DNA from: Cryobacterium sp. PH31-O1
Lineage (GTDB): Bacteria > Actinomycetota > Actinomycetes > Actinomycetales > Microbacteriaceae
Assembly: GCF_030063455.1 (NCBI RefSeq)
Contig: NZ_JASITB010000001.1
Coordinates: forward strand, 868,001 to 932,000
Length of the DNA stretch: 64,000 nucleotides
Direction of reading: 5' to 3'
Shown here: positions 16,018 to 24,194 of the stretch, piece after piece
How positions within the stretch are numbered: position 1 is the stretch's first letter
Layout of the letters: each line of letters starts with the position of its first letter
Position numbers and translations under genes: made by a program
The notes under the pieces: model-generated
The model's input: only the letters and a program-made list of their open reading frames with translations
What the model was told of the DNA's origin: nothing
Databases searched by the model: none

Positions 16018-16322
16018 GCGCTCACCCCCACACCGTGACCGTCTCTGTGCCCATGACCGCCGTCGACATGTGGAAGCTCGAGACCATCGCGGAGCGCCGC
16101 GGTATGACGTTGGCCGACTTCCTATTCCGCTCGGCTGTTGCCGTGTGCGGGGCGGGCGCACCGGCCGGCGCCGAGTCGATCGTGATCTTCCATCGGGCAG
16201 GAATGACCGCCCCGGAGATCGCCCGCCGCCTGGACATGACGAATCTGGCCGTGAAGGACCGGCTGCGCCGATTGGGGCTCACGCCGAACACGAATATCAA
16301 ACGGAAAGAGACCAAGAAATGA
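16014..16322 (+). CDS. Putative HTH DNA-binding protein, 102 aa
   Basis: The N-terminal half (TVSVPMTAVDMWKLETIAER, GMTLADFLFRSAV) looks like a ribbon-helix-helix fold. The C-terminal half (RAGMTAPEIARRLDMTNLAV) is a helix-turn-helix. Could be a transcription regulator of the early genes. Start overlaps the preceding stop. Confidence 0.6.
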   Translation: MSAHPHTVTVSVPMTAVDMWKLETIAERRGMTLADFLFRSAVAVCGAGAPAGAESIVIFHRAGMTAPEIARRLDMTNLAVKDRLRRLGLTPNTNIKRKETKK

Positions 16323-16645
16323 CCGCGAAAGCAACGAATGATGGCCGCGACAACTTCACGATCGGCTGCACGACGTGCCCGGATTTTGGGGCGGTGGCCT
16401 CTGGCCAGTCGGCAACGGTGAAGATTTGCGCCCGGCACGACAAGCGATTCCACCCGCAGGTGTATCAGCCGCCTAAGCATTCCCCTAGCGTGCGGGATTT
16501 GCCAGCCACGAGTCGCCCCGTGGCCGCTGGCGGGGTTTTGCCCACATTCGACCCGACTGCACGCCAGAGCCGGGAAATCGACGGAGACGGGCGCGTAACG
16601 CTTCCGACCAGAACCACAAACACGATGTTGAGAGACGAGAAATAG
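16319..16645 (+). CDS. Hypothetical protein with a Cys pair, 108 aa
   Basis: The N-terminal half has a CTTC pair and a later CARHDKRFH, a possible zinc site. The C-terminal half is Pro/Thr/Arg rich and looks unstructured. ATGA overlap with the previous gene. Confidence 0.55.
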   Translation: MTAKATNDGRDNFTIGCTTCPDFGAVASGQSATVKICARHDKRFHPQVYQPPKHSPSVRDLPATSRPVAAGGVLPTFDPTARQSREIDGDGRVTLPTRTTNTMLRDEK

Positions 16646-16648
16646 AGC

Positions 16649-16780
16649 ATGGCGAAGGACTACGACCCCAAATTGGGCACCCGCCTGGTGCAAGGACCCC
16701 CCGAGCACACGGCAGCAATCACGAAGATTCAGGCCGCAGCTCGCGGCGACATCCAGACGAAAGAGAGCACGACAGCATGA
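16649..16780 (+). CDS. Small hypothetical protein, 43 aa
   Basis: MAKDYDPKLGTRLVQGPPEH and a short helical tail, between two real genes with a three-base gap upstream and ATGA overlap with ssb. Its tight fit in the operon supports coding. Confidence 0.6.
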   Translation: MAKDYDPKLGTRLVQGPPEHTAAITKIQAAARGDIQTKESTTA

Positions 16781-17250
16781 GCAAAGCAACACTGACCATC
16801 GAGGGATTCGTGGCCAAGGAACCCGAACCCCGAGATGCCGGACAGCATCGCGTCGTCGAGATTGTGGTGCCTGTCACCCCATCTCGCAAAGTGAACGGTG
16901 AGTGGGTCGAAGAGAAGGAAAAGACGGTCTGGTTCGAGGCCACGTTCTGGGACGAGCACGCCGACGTCGTGATGAACGAGGTTCGAAAGGGCTCGCTCGT
17001 GCAACTGACTGGCGGTATCGAGCTCGAGGTGTACAAGAAACGCGACGGTGAGCCCGGCGCGAAGGTGAAGCTTTCATTCCCGACGATCGCGGTCGTAGTG
17101 CTTAGGCCGAAGCGCGGCGAGAGCGCATCGCAACGGCAGGGCAACCCAGCAGATGAGCCTTGGCCTGCCACCTCCGCTGCCGCGCCGGCGGCTGCTGCTG
17201 GTGATGTCTGGAATCAGCCCGGCAACTTCTCGGGTGAGACCCCGTTCTAA
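16777..17250 (+). CDS. ssb: Single-stranded DNA-binding protein
   Basis: 157 aa. The OB-fold half begins ATLTIEGFVAKEPEPRDAGQ and includes VWFEATFWDEHADVVMNEVR and GSLVQLTGGIELEVYKK. An Ala-rich linker leads to the acidic-aromatic tip GETPF, matching the C-terminal interaction tip of bacterial and phage SSBs. It protects phage single strands during replication and recombination. A GC hairpin follows the stop. Confidence 0.85.
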   Translation: MSKATLTIEGFVAKEPEPRDAGQHRVVEIVVPVTPSRKVNGEWVEEKEKTVWFEATFWDEHADVVMNEVRKGSLVQLTGGIELEVYKKRDGEPGAKVKLSFPTIAVVVLRPKRGESASQRQGNPADEPWPATSAAAPAAAAGDVWNQPGNFSGETPF

Positions 17251-17263
17251 GCGCATAACCCCC

Positions 17264-17285
17264 GGGGGCGGCACAAGTCGCCCCC
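17264..17285 (+). terminator. GC hairpin after ssb
   Basis: GGGGGCG and CGCCCCC arms with an eight-base loop, 14 bases after the ssb stop and before a mini-ORF and the WhiB gene. No T-run. Confidence 0.45.
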
Positions 17286-17313
17286 GCCAACAACTTCACA
17301 GAGACAGGACGCC

Positions 17314-17364
17314 ATGACTGATCACGGCAGCACGAGAGGCTACGACGCGAGGGCAGCCGCATGA
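17314..17364 (+). CDS. Sixteen-codon leader peptide coupled to the WhiB gene
   Basis: MTDHGSTRGYDARAAA, with a moderate AGAGACAGGA ribosome binding site and a stop overlapping the WhiB start in ATGA. Same layout as the mini-ORFs at 12434 and 19238. Confidence 0.4.
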   Translation: MTDHGSTRGYDARAAA

Positions 17365-17591
17365 CGTGGCGTGAGGCGGCGAACTGCGCGACGTCCGACC
17401 CTGACGCTTTCTTTCCCTCGGTGGGCGGGAGCATGAAGGGCCCGGCGAAAGTGTGCGCCGAATGCACCGTCGTCGCGGACTGTTTGGCTTTTGCCGAGTC
17501 GCATGAGAGCACCCGAGATTACGGAATTTTCGGCGGGTTGAGCGTGATCGAGCGGCGTGCGCTGCGCAAGGCGCGCGGGGTTGCCGCGTGA
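17361..17591 (+). CDS. WhiB-family iron-sulfur regulator
   Basis: 76 aa with the four conserved cysteines (Cys9, Cys32, Cys35, Cys41) that hold a 4Fe-4S cluster, a glycine turn GIFGG (55-59, usually GVWGG) and a basic tail (ERRALRKARG). Phage WhiB proteins can redirect sigma-factor-dependent host transcription. Overlaps the methylase-like gene by four bases. Confidence 0.85.
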   Translation: MTWREAANCATSDPDAFFPSVGGSMKGPAKVCAECTVVADCLAFAESHESTRDYGIFGGLSVIERRALRKARGVAA

Positions 17592-18379
17592 AGAAGCTGC
17601 TCGAGGCGAATGTCGCCTATGGCCGCCGGCGTATCGCGCAGGTGTTCGGTGACTTCTGCGAGTTGGCCGCCCTGGCGATTCGGAACACCGTCGACCTGAA
17701 CTGTCATGCCGAGCGCGAGGAACGCTACGCCCGGATCATTGGCGAGTACTCCTCGGGGGAGGCTCTGCGGTTCGGCGAGATTCTGGGGAAGCTCACCGAG
17801 CATCTCAGCGGCGACCTGTCCGACGTGCTCGGCCAGCTGTACATGAGCTTGGAGCTCGGCAGCGACGACATGGGGCAGTATTTCACCCCGTTCGATGTCA
17901 GCCGGATGATCGCCCAGATGACGTGCACGGGGTTCGAGGAGGTGCTGGCCACTCAGGCGTTCATCACGGTCTCGGAGCCGACGTGTGGCAGCGGCGGCAT
18001 GATCGTGGCTCTCGCGGACCGGATGCGTGCAGCAGGGTTCAATTACCAGAAGCAGCTGCACGTGACGGCGCAGGACCTCGAGCGCACCTCGGTGCACATG
18101 ACGTACATCGCCCTGTCGCTGCTGCACATTCCTGCCGTTGTGATCCACGGCAACACCTTGACCATCGAGGTGCTGGACAGCTGGTACACGCCGGCGCATA
18201 TCCTCGGCGGCTGGTGTGGCAGGTTGCGGGCACGGGAGGCGGTGCGCGAGGTCGCGGCGTCAACTACCACGCTTGCAGCGTCTGCAGCCGCGCCAGAACT
18301 GCTCGCACCGCTGCCGGCCGCTGCGCTCCCCCCTGATCCGGGCGTAGACATTCCGCTATTCGACTTCGACTTCGCGTAA
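17588..18379 (+). CDS. N6-DNA-methylase-like protein lacking the catalytic NPPY motif
   Basis: 263 aa. It has the type I HsdM-like approach (GQYFTPFDVSRMIAQM at about 96-111) and SAM-binding motif I (EPTCGSGGMI at 130-139), then HVTAQDLERTSVHMTYIALS and a terminal IHGNTL. The catalytic [ND]PP[YF] motif, expected soon after, is absent, and the rest is a low-complexity Ala/Pro tail. Similar short proteins occur on mobile elements; whether they methylate DNA is doubtful. GTG start overlaps WhiB. Confidence 0.75.
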   Translation: MKKLLEANVAYGRRRIAQVFGDFCELAALAIRNTVDLNCHAEREERYARIIGEYSSGEALRFGEILGKLTEHLSGDLSDVLGQLYMSLELGSDDMGQYFTPFDVSRMIAQMTCTGFEEVLATQAFITVSEPTCGSGGMIVALADRMRAAGFNYQKQLHVTAQDLERTSVHMTYIALSLLHIPAVVIHGNTLTIEVLDSWYTPAHILGGWCGRLRAREAVREVAASTTTLAASAAAPELLAPLPAAALPPDPGVDIPLFDFDFA

Positions 18380-18450
18380 ATTCGCCCACCTATTCACAAG
18401 GAACTGACATTCGGTCGGTGCCTTTTCTTATCCCAGAAAGGACCGCGGCC

Positions 18451-19182
18451 ATGACGCAGATGTGCAAACTTGACCACGTTCACCGACACGCGCTGTCGGG
18501 CACCTGCTACGTGATCGGCAAATGCCGGTGCATCCCCTGCACGGCGGCTATGACCATCCGGGCGAAGGCACGCCGGAAGGCGCAGGTCTTCGGCCGCTAC
18601 GACAATGGCCTTGTCGACGCTGGCCCGGTGCGCGACCACATCGCTTACCTGCAGGCGAACGGCATGGGCTGGAAACGTATCGGCGTTGTGTCCGGGGTCG
18701 GTTCGACCGGAGTTTCATCGCTGGTCTACGGCCGCAAGGGTGGCCCGGATGACCCGCGCAAGGGCGAAGTGCTCAAGCGCACCTCACGGGCGAAGGCCGA
18801 GAAGATCCTCGCCGTGCGCCCCGAGCTGCACCTACTCGCCACCGGCGCGCCAATCCCTGCCAGGGGAACACATCGCCGCGTGCAGGCGCTCGTGACGCGG
18901 GGCTGGTCGCAGTCGAAGATCGCGGTGCTCGTCGGAGTGAACCGTGGGAATTTCGGCGCGATGATGCAGCAGCAGGCAGTAAGCGCGGGGTTCGCGTTGA
19001 AGATGATCGCCGTGTACGACCGGCTCTGGAACACCGCGCCGCCGCATGACGAATGGCGCGACCGAATCGCGTGGGCTCGCAGCATCAGATATGCGGCTGA
19101 ACGCCGCTGGGTGCCGCCGCTCGGCTGGGACGACATCGACACCGACCGGGTGCCGCCGACCTCCAACCATCCCCGTTTCTGA
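18451..19182 (+). CDS. Putative HTH DNA-binding protein with Cys cluster, 243 aa
   Basis: The N-terminal Cys-rich segment (GTCYVIGKCRCIPC) may bind zinc. Two HTH-like stretches follow (GMGWKRIGVVSGVGSTGVSS and GWSQSKIAVLVGVNRGNFGA). ATG 18451 has an AGAAAGGA ribosome binding site. The arrangement suggests a DNA-binding protein; no specific family recognised. Confidence 0.6.
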   Translation: MTQMCKLDHVHRHALSGTCYVIGKCRCIPCTAAMTIRAKARRKAQVFGRYDNGLVDAGPVRDHIAYLQANGMGWKRIGVVSGVGSTGVSSLVYGRKGGPDDPRKGEVLKRTSRAKAEKILAVRPELHLLATGAPIPARGTHRRVQALVTRGWSQSKIAVLVGVNRGNFGAMMQQQAVSAGFALKMIAVYDRLWNTAPPHDEWRDRIAWARSIRYAAERRWVPPLGWDDIDTDRVPPTSNHPRF

Positions 19183-19187
19183 ACCAC

Positions 19188-19211
19188 CATGCTCGGCCAT
19201 TCGGCCGGGCA
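19188..19211 (+). terminator. Hairpin before the cytosine methyltransferase unit
   Basis: ATGCTCGGCC and GGCCGGGCAT arms (one T-G pair) with a four-base attc loop, just after the previous stop. Same hairpin then mini-ORF layout as at 12371 and 17264. Confidence 0.45.
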
Positions 19212-19237
19212 TGACTCGTACCCCAGAGAGGGAAATC

Positions 19238-19282
19238 ATGCTCAGACTCATTCACCTCAACCTCACCGTGTCCCGCGCATGA
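19238..19282 (+). CDS. Fourteen-codon leader peptide coupled to the methyltransferase
   Basis: MLRLIHLNLTVSRA, preceded by a good AGAGAGGGA ribosome binding site and ending in an ATGA overlap with the methyltransferase start at 19279. Confidence 0.45.
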   Translation: MLRLIHLNLTVSRA

Positions 19283-20949
19283 TCACAATCACAGACCTAT
19301 TTTGCGGTGCCGGCGGTTCAAGCTCGGGGTTATCAACGCTCCCCGGAGTGCAGGTTGTCATGGCTGCGAACCATTGGGCGCTTGCCATTGAGAGCCACCA
19401 AATGAACCATCCGAATACCGATCATGATTCGGCTGATATTAGCCAGGTCGAACCGTCGAGATTCCCAACGACGGACATCCTCTGGGCCAGCCCCGAGTGC
19501 ACGAATCATTCGGTGGCCAAAGGGATCAAACGTCAACGGGCGACCGAGGCGACATTGTTCGGCGATGAGAAGCCGCTGCCCGACGCTGCCGCGATCCGAT
19601 CCCGGGCGACGATGTGGGATGTGCCCCGTTTTGCGGAGTACCACCACTACAAGGCGATCATCATTGAGAACGTTGTCGATGCCTACCGGTGGATTCCATT
19701 CCCTGCATGGCTGATGGCGATGGAGGCGCTTGGCTATGACCACGAGATCGTCTGGCTGAATTCCATGCACGCTCAGGCACGCGGGTTGCCGGCGCCACAA
19801 TCTCGTGACCGCATGTACGTGGTGTTCTGGTTGAAGGGCAACCGCAAGCCGGATATTCAGAAGTGGACGCGGCCCAACGCGCTATGCCCGACTCACGGTG
19901 TCGTTTCGGCGGTGCAGGTGTTCAAGAAGGCCGAGCGCTGGGGACGATACAAGGCGCAGTATCTCTACCGTTGCGGGCAGTGCGCTGCGGTCGTTGAGCC
20001 GGACTGGTTGCCCGCGTCGAGCGCGATTGACTGGACTATCGAGGGCACTCGGATCGGTGACCGCAAGACGGCGCTGTCGCCGAAGACAATGACCCGGATC
20101 GAAAAGGGCATCGAACGGTACTGGAATCCGATCACGCTCGAAGCTGGCGGGAATCAGTACGACTCGTGCGACCCGAAGCACAAGCAGTTCGGGAGCGATA
20201 CCGGTTATCTCAGAGCATGGCCTACCGAAGAGGCATTGCGAACGCTGCACACCTCGGAGACGAAGGGGCTCGCACTCCCGCCGCTGATCACTGACGGCAT
20301 CCGCGGTGAAGGCACCGTGCAGTCTGGCGCGGCCCCGATGCTGACGCAGACGACCGCGCAGACAAAGGGCCTGCTGATCCCGGTCGAGGGTCGCACTGGC
20401 AAGGTGGCTGCGCTGGCCTCCGATCCGATGCGCACGCAGTCGACCCGAAACGAAACTGCGATCGTCGTGCCGCTCCGAAACAACGGCGTGGCCAAGAGCG
20501 CGAGCGACGTTATCGACACCGTATCCGCTGGCGGCAATCATCACGGGCTGCTCATGCGCAACAACACGGGCGGCGCTGAGATGACGACGCCGGTCAAAGA
20601 GGTCATGCGCACGGTAACGACGGCGGGGCACCAATCGCTGCTCGTGCCCTACTACGGGACCAGCCTCCCGGCGCCGGTAACTGACCCTCACCGCACGCTG
20701 ACCACCGTCGACCGGTATTCCCTCGCCACGAGTACCGGAACCGTCGATGTTCAGGACTGCATTTTTCGGATGCTCACCCCGGATGAGATCAAGGTCGGCA
20801 TGGCTTTCGCGGCTGACTACATTCTGCTCGGGACTAAGCGCGAGCAAGTCCGTCAATCAGGTAACGCTGTAACGCCCCCAGCCGCCCGTGACCTTGGCGC
20901 CGCGGTGATCGAGTCGCTGGGCATCGTGCTCGAACGAGTCGTCGCATGA
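19279..20949 (+). CDS. DNA cytosine-5 methyltransferase
   Basis: 556 aa. Motif I DLFCGAGGSS (6-15), catalytic region SPECTNHS with Cys74 (Glu replaces the usual residue before Cys), IIENV (128-132), QSRDR (174-178) and the final GNAVTPPAARDL. Between the catalytic and terminal parts lies a long insert with a possible zinc ribbon (CPTHG and YRCGQC) and repeated segments containing DPMRTQST, PVKEVMRTVTT and DPHRTLTT, presumably the target-recognition region. It probably protects phage DNA from host restriction. ATG 19279 overlaps a leader peptide and starts just before motif I. Confidence 0.9.
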   Translation: MITITDLFCGAGGSSSGLSTLPGVQVVMAANHWALAIESHQMNHPNTDHDSADISQVEPSRFPTTDILWASPECTNHSVAKGIKRQRATEATLFGDEKPLPDAAAIRSRATMWDVPRFAEYHHYKAIIIENVVDAYRWIPFPAWLMAMEALGYDHEIVWLNSMHAQARGLPAPQSRDRMYVVFWLKGNRKPDIQKWTRPNALCPTHGVVSAVQVFKKAERWGRYKAQYLYRCGQCAAVVEPDWLPASSAIDWTIEGTRIGDRKTALSPKTMTRIEKGIERYWNPITLEAGGNQYDSCDPKHKQFGSDTGYLRAWPTEEALRTLHTSETKGLALPPLITDGIRGEGTVQSGAAPMLTQTTAQTKGLLIPVEGRTGKVAALASDPMRTQSTRNETAIVVPLRNNGVAKSASDVIDTVSAGGNHHGLLMRNNTGGAEMTTPVKEVMRTVTTAGHQSLLVPYYGTSLPAPVTDPHRTLTTVDRYSLATSTGTVDVQDCIFRMLTPDEIKVGMAFAADYILLGTKREQVRQSGNAVTPPAARDLGAAVIESLGIVLERVVA

Positions 20950-20954
20950 TGGGG

Positions 20955-21257
20955 CTACTCGATGACTTCGACCTGCATTTCGCTGGTGAGGTCGGCCTGA
21001 TTGATTTTGATGAGGCCGCGAATGGCGGCCTCGTGGGCACCGTCACAGGCGGCCTCACTCTCGCCCTCATCGCCGTGAGAATCGACGATAACGCGCCCCC
21101 CTTGGCCGATGCTGTCTCTGATCACAGAAACGTAGATGGCATCGACTGTCCGCCATTTATATTCGTACGGAATGACTCGATCAACTTCCTTCCGGAAGGC
21201 ATCGAACTTGGCAGCAGGAACTCGGACTGTGATGGTGCTGCGGTATCTGACGGTCAT
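20955..21257 (-). CDS. Reverse-strand hypothetical protein (moron), 100 aa
   Basis: TVRYRSTITVRVPAAKFDAF and VIPYEYKWRTVDAIYVSVIR look like genuine alternating beta/helix sequence, unlike the overlapping plus-strand frame. Its ATG follows a TAGAGT -10 box by six bases, the leaderless pattern. It faces the methyltransferase gene tail to tail, five bases apart. Function unknown. Confidence 0.6.
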   Translation of the reverse strand: MTVRYRSTITVRVPAAKFDAFRKEVDRVIPYEYKWRTVDAIYVSVIRDSIGQGGRVIVDSHGDEGESEAACDGAHEAAIRGLIKINQADLTSEMQVEVIE

Positions 21258-21415
21258 ATCCGAACTCTATCGCTGGCCCTCGCGTGACTGTCCCTTCATG
21301 GCCGCAGATCACCGAGGCGTCTCGCTCGCTACGCACGGTGGGCGGGGTTTATGAGTACCTCGCGGCTGCCCTTGAGCGGGACCACCAATCACTGAACCCA
21401 ACACGAAAGGCTCCA

Positions 21416-21562
21416 ATGCCAGAACTCGCACCCCCCACCCACCTGACCGATCTGCGTGATGCGGTCTGGGCTGCCCGCGAAGCTGCACGCCCGGCCCGCT
21501 CATGCAATCCACGCACCGAGTTTGAGGCTGGCTGGGCTGCGCGGGATGGGGTGAAGCCGTGA
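21416..21562 (+). CDS. Small hypothetical protein, 48 aa
   Basis: ATG with a GAAAGG ribosome binding site; a longer GTG start at 21284 is possible. Contains HLTDLRDAVWAAREAARPAR. GTGA overlap with the next gene. Confidence 0.5.
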   Translation: MPELAPPTHLTDLRDAVWAAREAARPARSCNPRTEFEAGWAARDGVKP

Positions 21563-21834
21563 CCGTCACAGACGCAGTCCTCGCTCTCGCAGCGACCAGG
21601 ATCCGCAAGCTCGAAGCGGACAACCTGAATCAGCGGGGTCGGCTGATCCGCAGCGGGCAGCGGCTCGCAGACCTAACCGAAAAGCACGAGGCCACCTGCA
21701 ACTATCTGGCCCGCACCTTGAGCAGTATCGAGGGCCAAGAGTGGGCGTGGTCGGCAGACGATGCACGCGAATTTATTACCGATGCGCTCAAGTATTTGGG
21801 CGCTGGAAACGAACCGAAAGAGAGCACGGAATGA
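21559..21834 (+). CDS. Hypothetical coiled-coil protein, 91 aa
   Basis: Helical throughout (LALAATRIRKLEADNLNQRG). Starts GTG overlapping the previous stop and ends in ATGA overlap with the next gene. Function unknown. Confidence 0.6.
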   Translation: MTVTDAVLALAATRIRKLEADNLNQRGRLIRSGQRLADLTEKHEATCNYLARTLSSIEGQEWAWSADDAREFITDALKYLGAGNEPKESTE

Positions 21835-22412
21835 CGAAAACTGACAGTCTGGACCTCACTGCAATCCGGGCGCGGGCAGATGCGGCGGCTAACGGTCCGT
21901 GGTGGTGGGGCGGTAACGTCGACAACAATAGCGACGTGGGGCTACGCGGTCCCGGCAATGGCCACGGCGTAATCGATGTCATGCGCACATCTACCGAGGA
22001 CATCGAAGAAGACGCGGCGGGCAAGGAGTGGGACTCCACCGATGCAAGCGACTACATCGACCGTGATGGCTACATTCAGTGGCGGACGGAGAATCCCAAG
22101 AGCCACCTTTGCTTCCTGCGTGAAGATGAGATGTTCATCGAGCCCGCGCGGGACCTAGCGATTTTCGAGGTGGCGCGCAATCAGAAGCTGCCGGACGACA
22201 CCCCGAGGGGTCACCCGAAGGTGTACCGGGGCGACGTTGTAGGTGTGCGCAACGCCAACGCCGAGTTCATCGCCCACGCCCGCACGGACATACCCGCCCT
22301 GCTCGCAGAGGTAACCCGACTGTCCTCGCAGGATGAGGGCCGACAGACGCGCATTCGGGAGCTGCTGCTGGAGGGTGACCGGTTGCGTGCTGCTCTCAGG
22401 GCAACGGAATAG
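21831..22412 (+). CDS. Ead/Ea22-like phage protein
   Basis: 193 aa beginning with LDLTAIRARADAAANGPWWW and ending FIAHARTDIPALLAEVTRLS plus a helical tail. This is the pattern of phage Ead/Ea22-like early proteins of unknown function. It also contains an internal acidic stretch. ATG 21831 overlaps the previous stop. Confidence 0.7.
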   Translation: MTKTDSLDLTAIRARADAAANGPWWWGGNVDNNSDVGLRGPGNGHGVIDVMRTSTEDIEEDAAGKEWDSTDASDYIDRDGYIQWRTENPKSHLCFLREDEMFIEPARDLAIFEVARNQKLPDDTPRGHPKVYRGDVVGVRNANAEFIAHARTDIPALLAEVTRLSSQDEGRQTRIRELLLEGDRLRAALRATE

Positions 22413-22457
22413 GGCATGAAATGAGCATCGAAAATGCCCGGTCACATGGCAATTTGC

Positions 22458-22506
22458 GGTAGAATTGGAGCGGCCCCAAACCGAGTATTCGACTACTCGC
22501 CGGGGC
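22458..22506 (+). promoter_or_regulatory. Private promoter and 5' hairpin of an HNH endonuclease cassette
   Basis: GGTAGAATTG (22458..22467, -10 TAGAAT) is followed at the expected transcription start by a two-part hairpin, GGCCCC...GGGGCC enclosing CGAGTA-ttcgac-TACTCG (22471..22506). The same GGTAGAATTG plus GC hairpin arrangement precedes the HNH gene at 36485. Confidence 0.55.
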
Positions 22507-22544
22507 CTAACCCACCGCTTGACGAAACCAAGGAGGGGCTAGCA

Positions 22545-23192
22545 ATGAATGCTACCCGAAACCAAGAAATCCCCACTGGAATCTGCATTTGCGGATGCGG
22601 GGGCACGACATCGAAGGTCCGCAGCTCGGACGCAAAGCTAGGCATTATTCGCGGCCAGTTCCGCGAATTCATGCACGGGCACAACAATCATGAACTGAAG
22701 GTGATTGTTCGCGTCGAGTGCCGAGTCAATGAGTGCTCGCGACCCGCGACCATAAAGGGCGCGTGCGCGACTTGCTACAAAGCCGAATGGATCGCCGCGA
22801 AGCCGAAGGATGAGTGCTCTTCCCCTGGCTGCGGCGCGATGTCGGTCGCCTTGGGATTGTGCAGCGCGCACTATACAAGGTCACGACCTGTCGTTTTCCC
22901 CATGCCACCTTTAGCGCTTGGCCGATTCATGGCCTCATTCGATGTCGTTGAGTCCGGGTGCTGGACATGGCACCGACCCCTCACTGAAAAGGGTTACGGG
23001 ATATTCAGCTACCCCGGAGGTCGTCGGGCGCACCGCGCTAGCTACCTCCATTTCATCGGTCCGATCCCCAGGGGTATGGAACTCGATCACCTGTGCAACA
23101 ACCGGGCGTGCGTGAACCCGAACCACCTTGAGGCCGTGACGCACCGCGAAAACCTTGATCGAGCAATTGCAAGACGGGAGCAGAAATTATGA
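22545..23192 (+). CDS. HNH homing endonuclease with zinc fingers
   Basis: 215 aa. Several Cys motifs precede the nuclease: CICGCG, then CSRPATIKGACATC and CSSPGCGAMSVALGLCSAHY. The HNH core is LDHLCNNRACVNPNHLEAVT, preceded by GCWTWHRPLTEKGYGIF. ATG 22545 has a strong AAGGAGGGG sequence. With its own promoter and hairpin leader it looks like an autonomous homing endonuclease cassette inserted in the early operon. Confidence 0.9.
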   Translation: MNATRNQEIPTGICICGCGGTTSKVRSSDAKLGIIRGQFREFMHGHNNHELKVIVRVECRVNECSRPATIKGACATCYKAEWIAAKPKDECSSPGCGAMSVALGLCSAHYTRSRPVVFPMPPLALGRFMASFDVVESGCWTWHRPLTEKGYGIFSYPGGRRAHRASYLHFIGPIPRGMELDHLCNNRACVNPNHLEAVTHRENLDRAIARREQKL

Positions 23193-23608
23193 ATGATGCA
23201 GCGGAAATGCTCGAAGTTGCCAAGGAGGAATGCGGGTGGCTGGAACGGGAGCTGAAAGAGGCCCGGGGCCTGCTCGTTATCAGGGCAGATCATGCCGGGA
23301 GGCTTGCAGATGAAGTCCGTGAGCTTGGGGCCGAGCGTGACTGTCTACTGGCGAAGCTCAATGCGGTAAATGAGTGGCGTATCCAGTGGGGCCGTGACAC
23401 TCGACGCGGTATGGGTCGTGAAGTGCTCCTAGGCATCCTTACCACCTCCCCCGCCCAGTCCCTCGCCAATCACGATGCCGCCCTGATCGTGGAGTACATC
23501 GATTCACCGGAGCACGCGGAAAGCCTGCGGGAGGCGGCGTATGGGGCGTGGGATCAAGGAAAGCGAACAGGCGGCAGTCGAGCTATGCGAATGATGAGTG
23601 ATGAGTGA
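23189..23608 (+). CDS. Hypothetical coiled-coil protein, 139 aa
   Basis: Strong N-terminal heptads (ERELKEARGLLVIRADHAGR) then a less regular C-terminus. ATGA overlap with the HNH gene. Function unknown. Confidence 0.6.
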   Translation: MNDAAEMLEVAKEECGWLERELKEARGLLVIRADHAGRLADEVRELGAERDCLLAKLNAVNEWRIQWGRDTRRGMGREVLLGILTTSPAQSLANHDAALIVEYIDSPEHAESLREAAYGAWDQGKRTGGSRAMRMMSDE

Positions 23609-23670
23609 TGAACCAGGACTATCCCTCGAAGTGGCAAACCCCTACCGCAAGACCGAAGCGGAGGCACCCC

Positions 23671-23934
23671 ATGAGTGACTACTCCCAATCCATGCGCCGC
23701 GCGTTCCCCGGGGTTACTGGTGCGCGTGTTGAGGAGTTTGACCGGTGGATCGCAGAAATGAAAGCGACCGCGCTGGAAGAGGTGCGAGACAAGATGATGC
23801 CCCCGCTGAACTGGAACCTCGACCCGTACACCGGCAACGAGCGACCCGGCACGTCCAGCGTCGATCAGATCTACGGCGACGTGCATCGCGAGATGACCGA
23901 AGCGGCTGCCGAGTACCGGGCGGTGACGAAATGA
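23671..23934 (+). CDS. Hypothetical protein, 87 aa
   Basis: ATG 23671 is favoured by a GGAGG ribosome binding site six bases upstream; a start at 23605 or 23608 would add about 22 residues. Contains FDRWIAEMKATALEEVRDKM. ATGA overlap with the next gene. Confidence 0.6.
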   Translation: MSDYSQSMRRAFPGVTGARVEEFDRWIAEMKATALEEVRDKMMPPLNWNLDPYTGNERPGTSSVDQIYGDVHREMTEAAAEYRAVTK

Positions 23935-24194
23935 CTTACGCGATCGAGTCCGGCCGGCCGCCGGCACACGCTCGCTCGACGCTGGAAATGGTGAAGCTCA
24001 CCGTGAAGCCCGGCAACCACATCGAGTTCCGGATCAAGGAATCCGACCTAGCAATCATGAGCGACCGAGACGTGGTGAACGAGATCACCTCGCGCATCAT
24101 CGACGGGCGAACGCTCGACGCCGACGACCTCGAGGAAGCCGAATATCAACCGCAACGGATGACATGGGTCATCCGAGTCAGGAACAGGACATGA
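23931..24194 (+). CDS. Hypothetical protein, 87 aa
   Basis: Contains VKPGNHIEFRIKESDLAIMS and an acidic stretch. Start and stop both overlap neighbours by four bases. No family recognised. Confidence 0.6.
   Translation: MTYAIESGRPPAHARSTLEMVKLTVKPGNHIEFRIKESDLAIMSDRDVVNEITSRIIDGRTLDADDLEEAEYQPQRMTWVIRVRNRT

Noticed and set aside
20946-21287. 113-codon plus-strand frame after the methyltransferase
   Set aside because: The overlapping minus-strand protein has more natural sequence and a promoter-like box; this frame looks like its complement.
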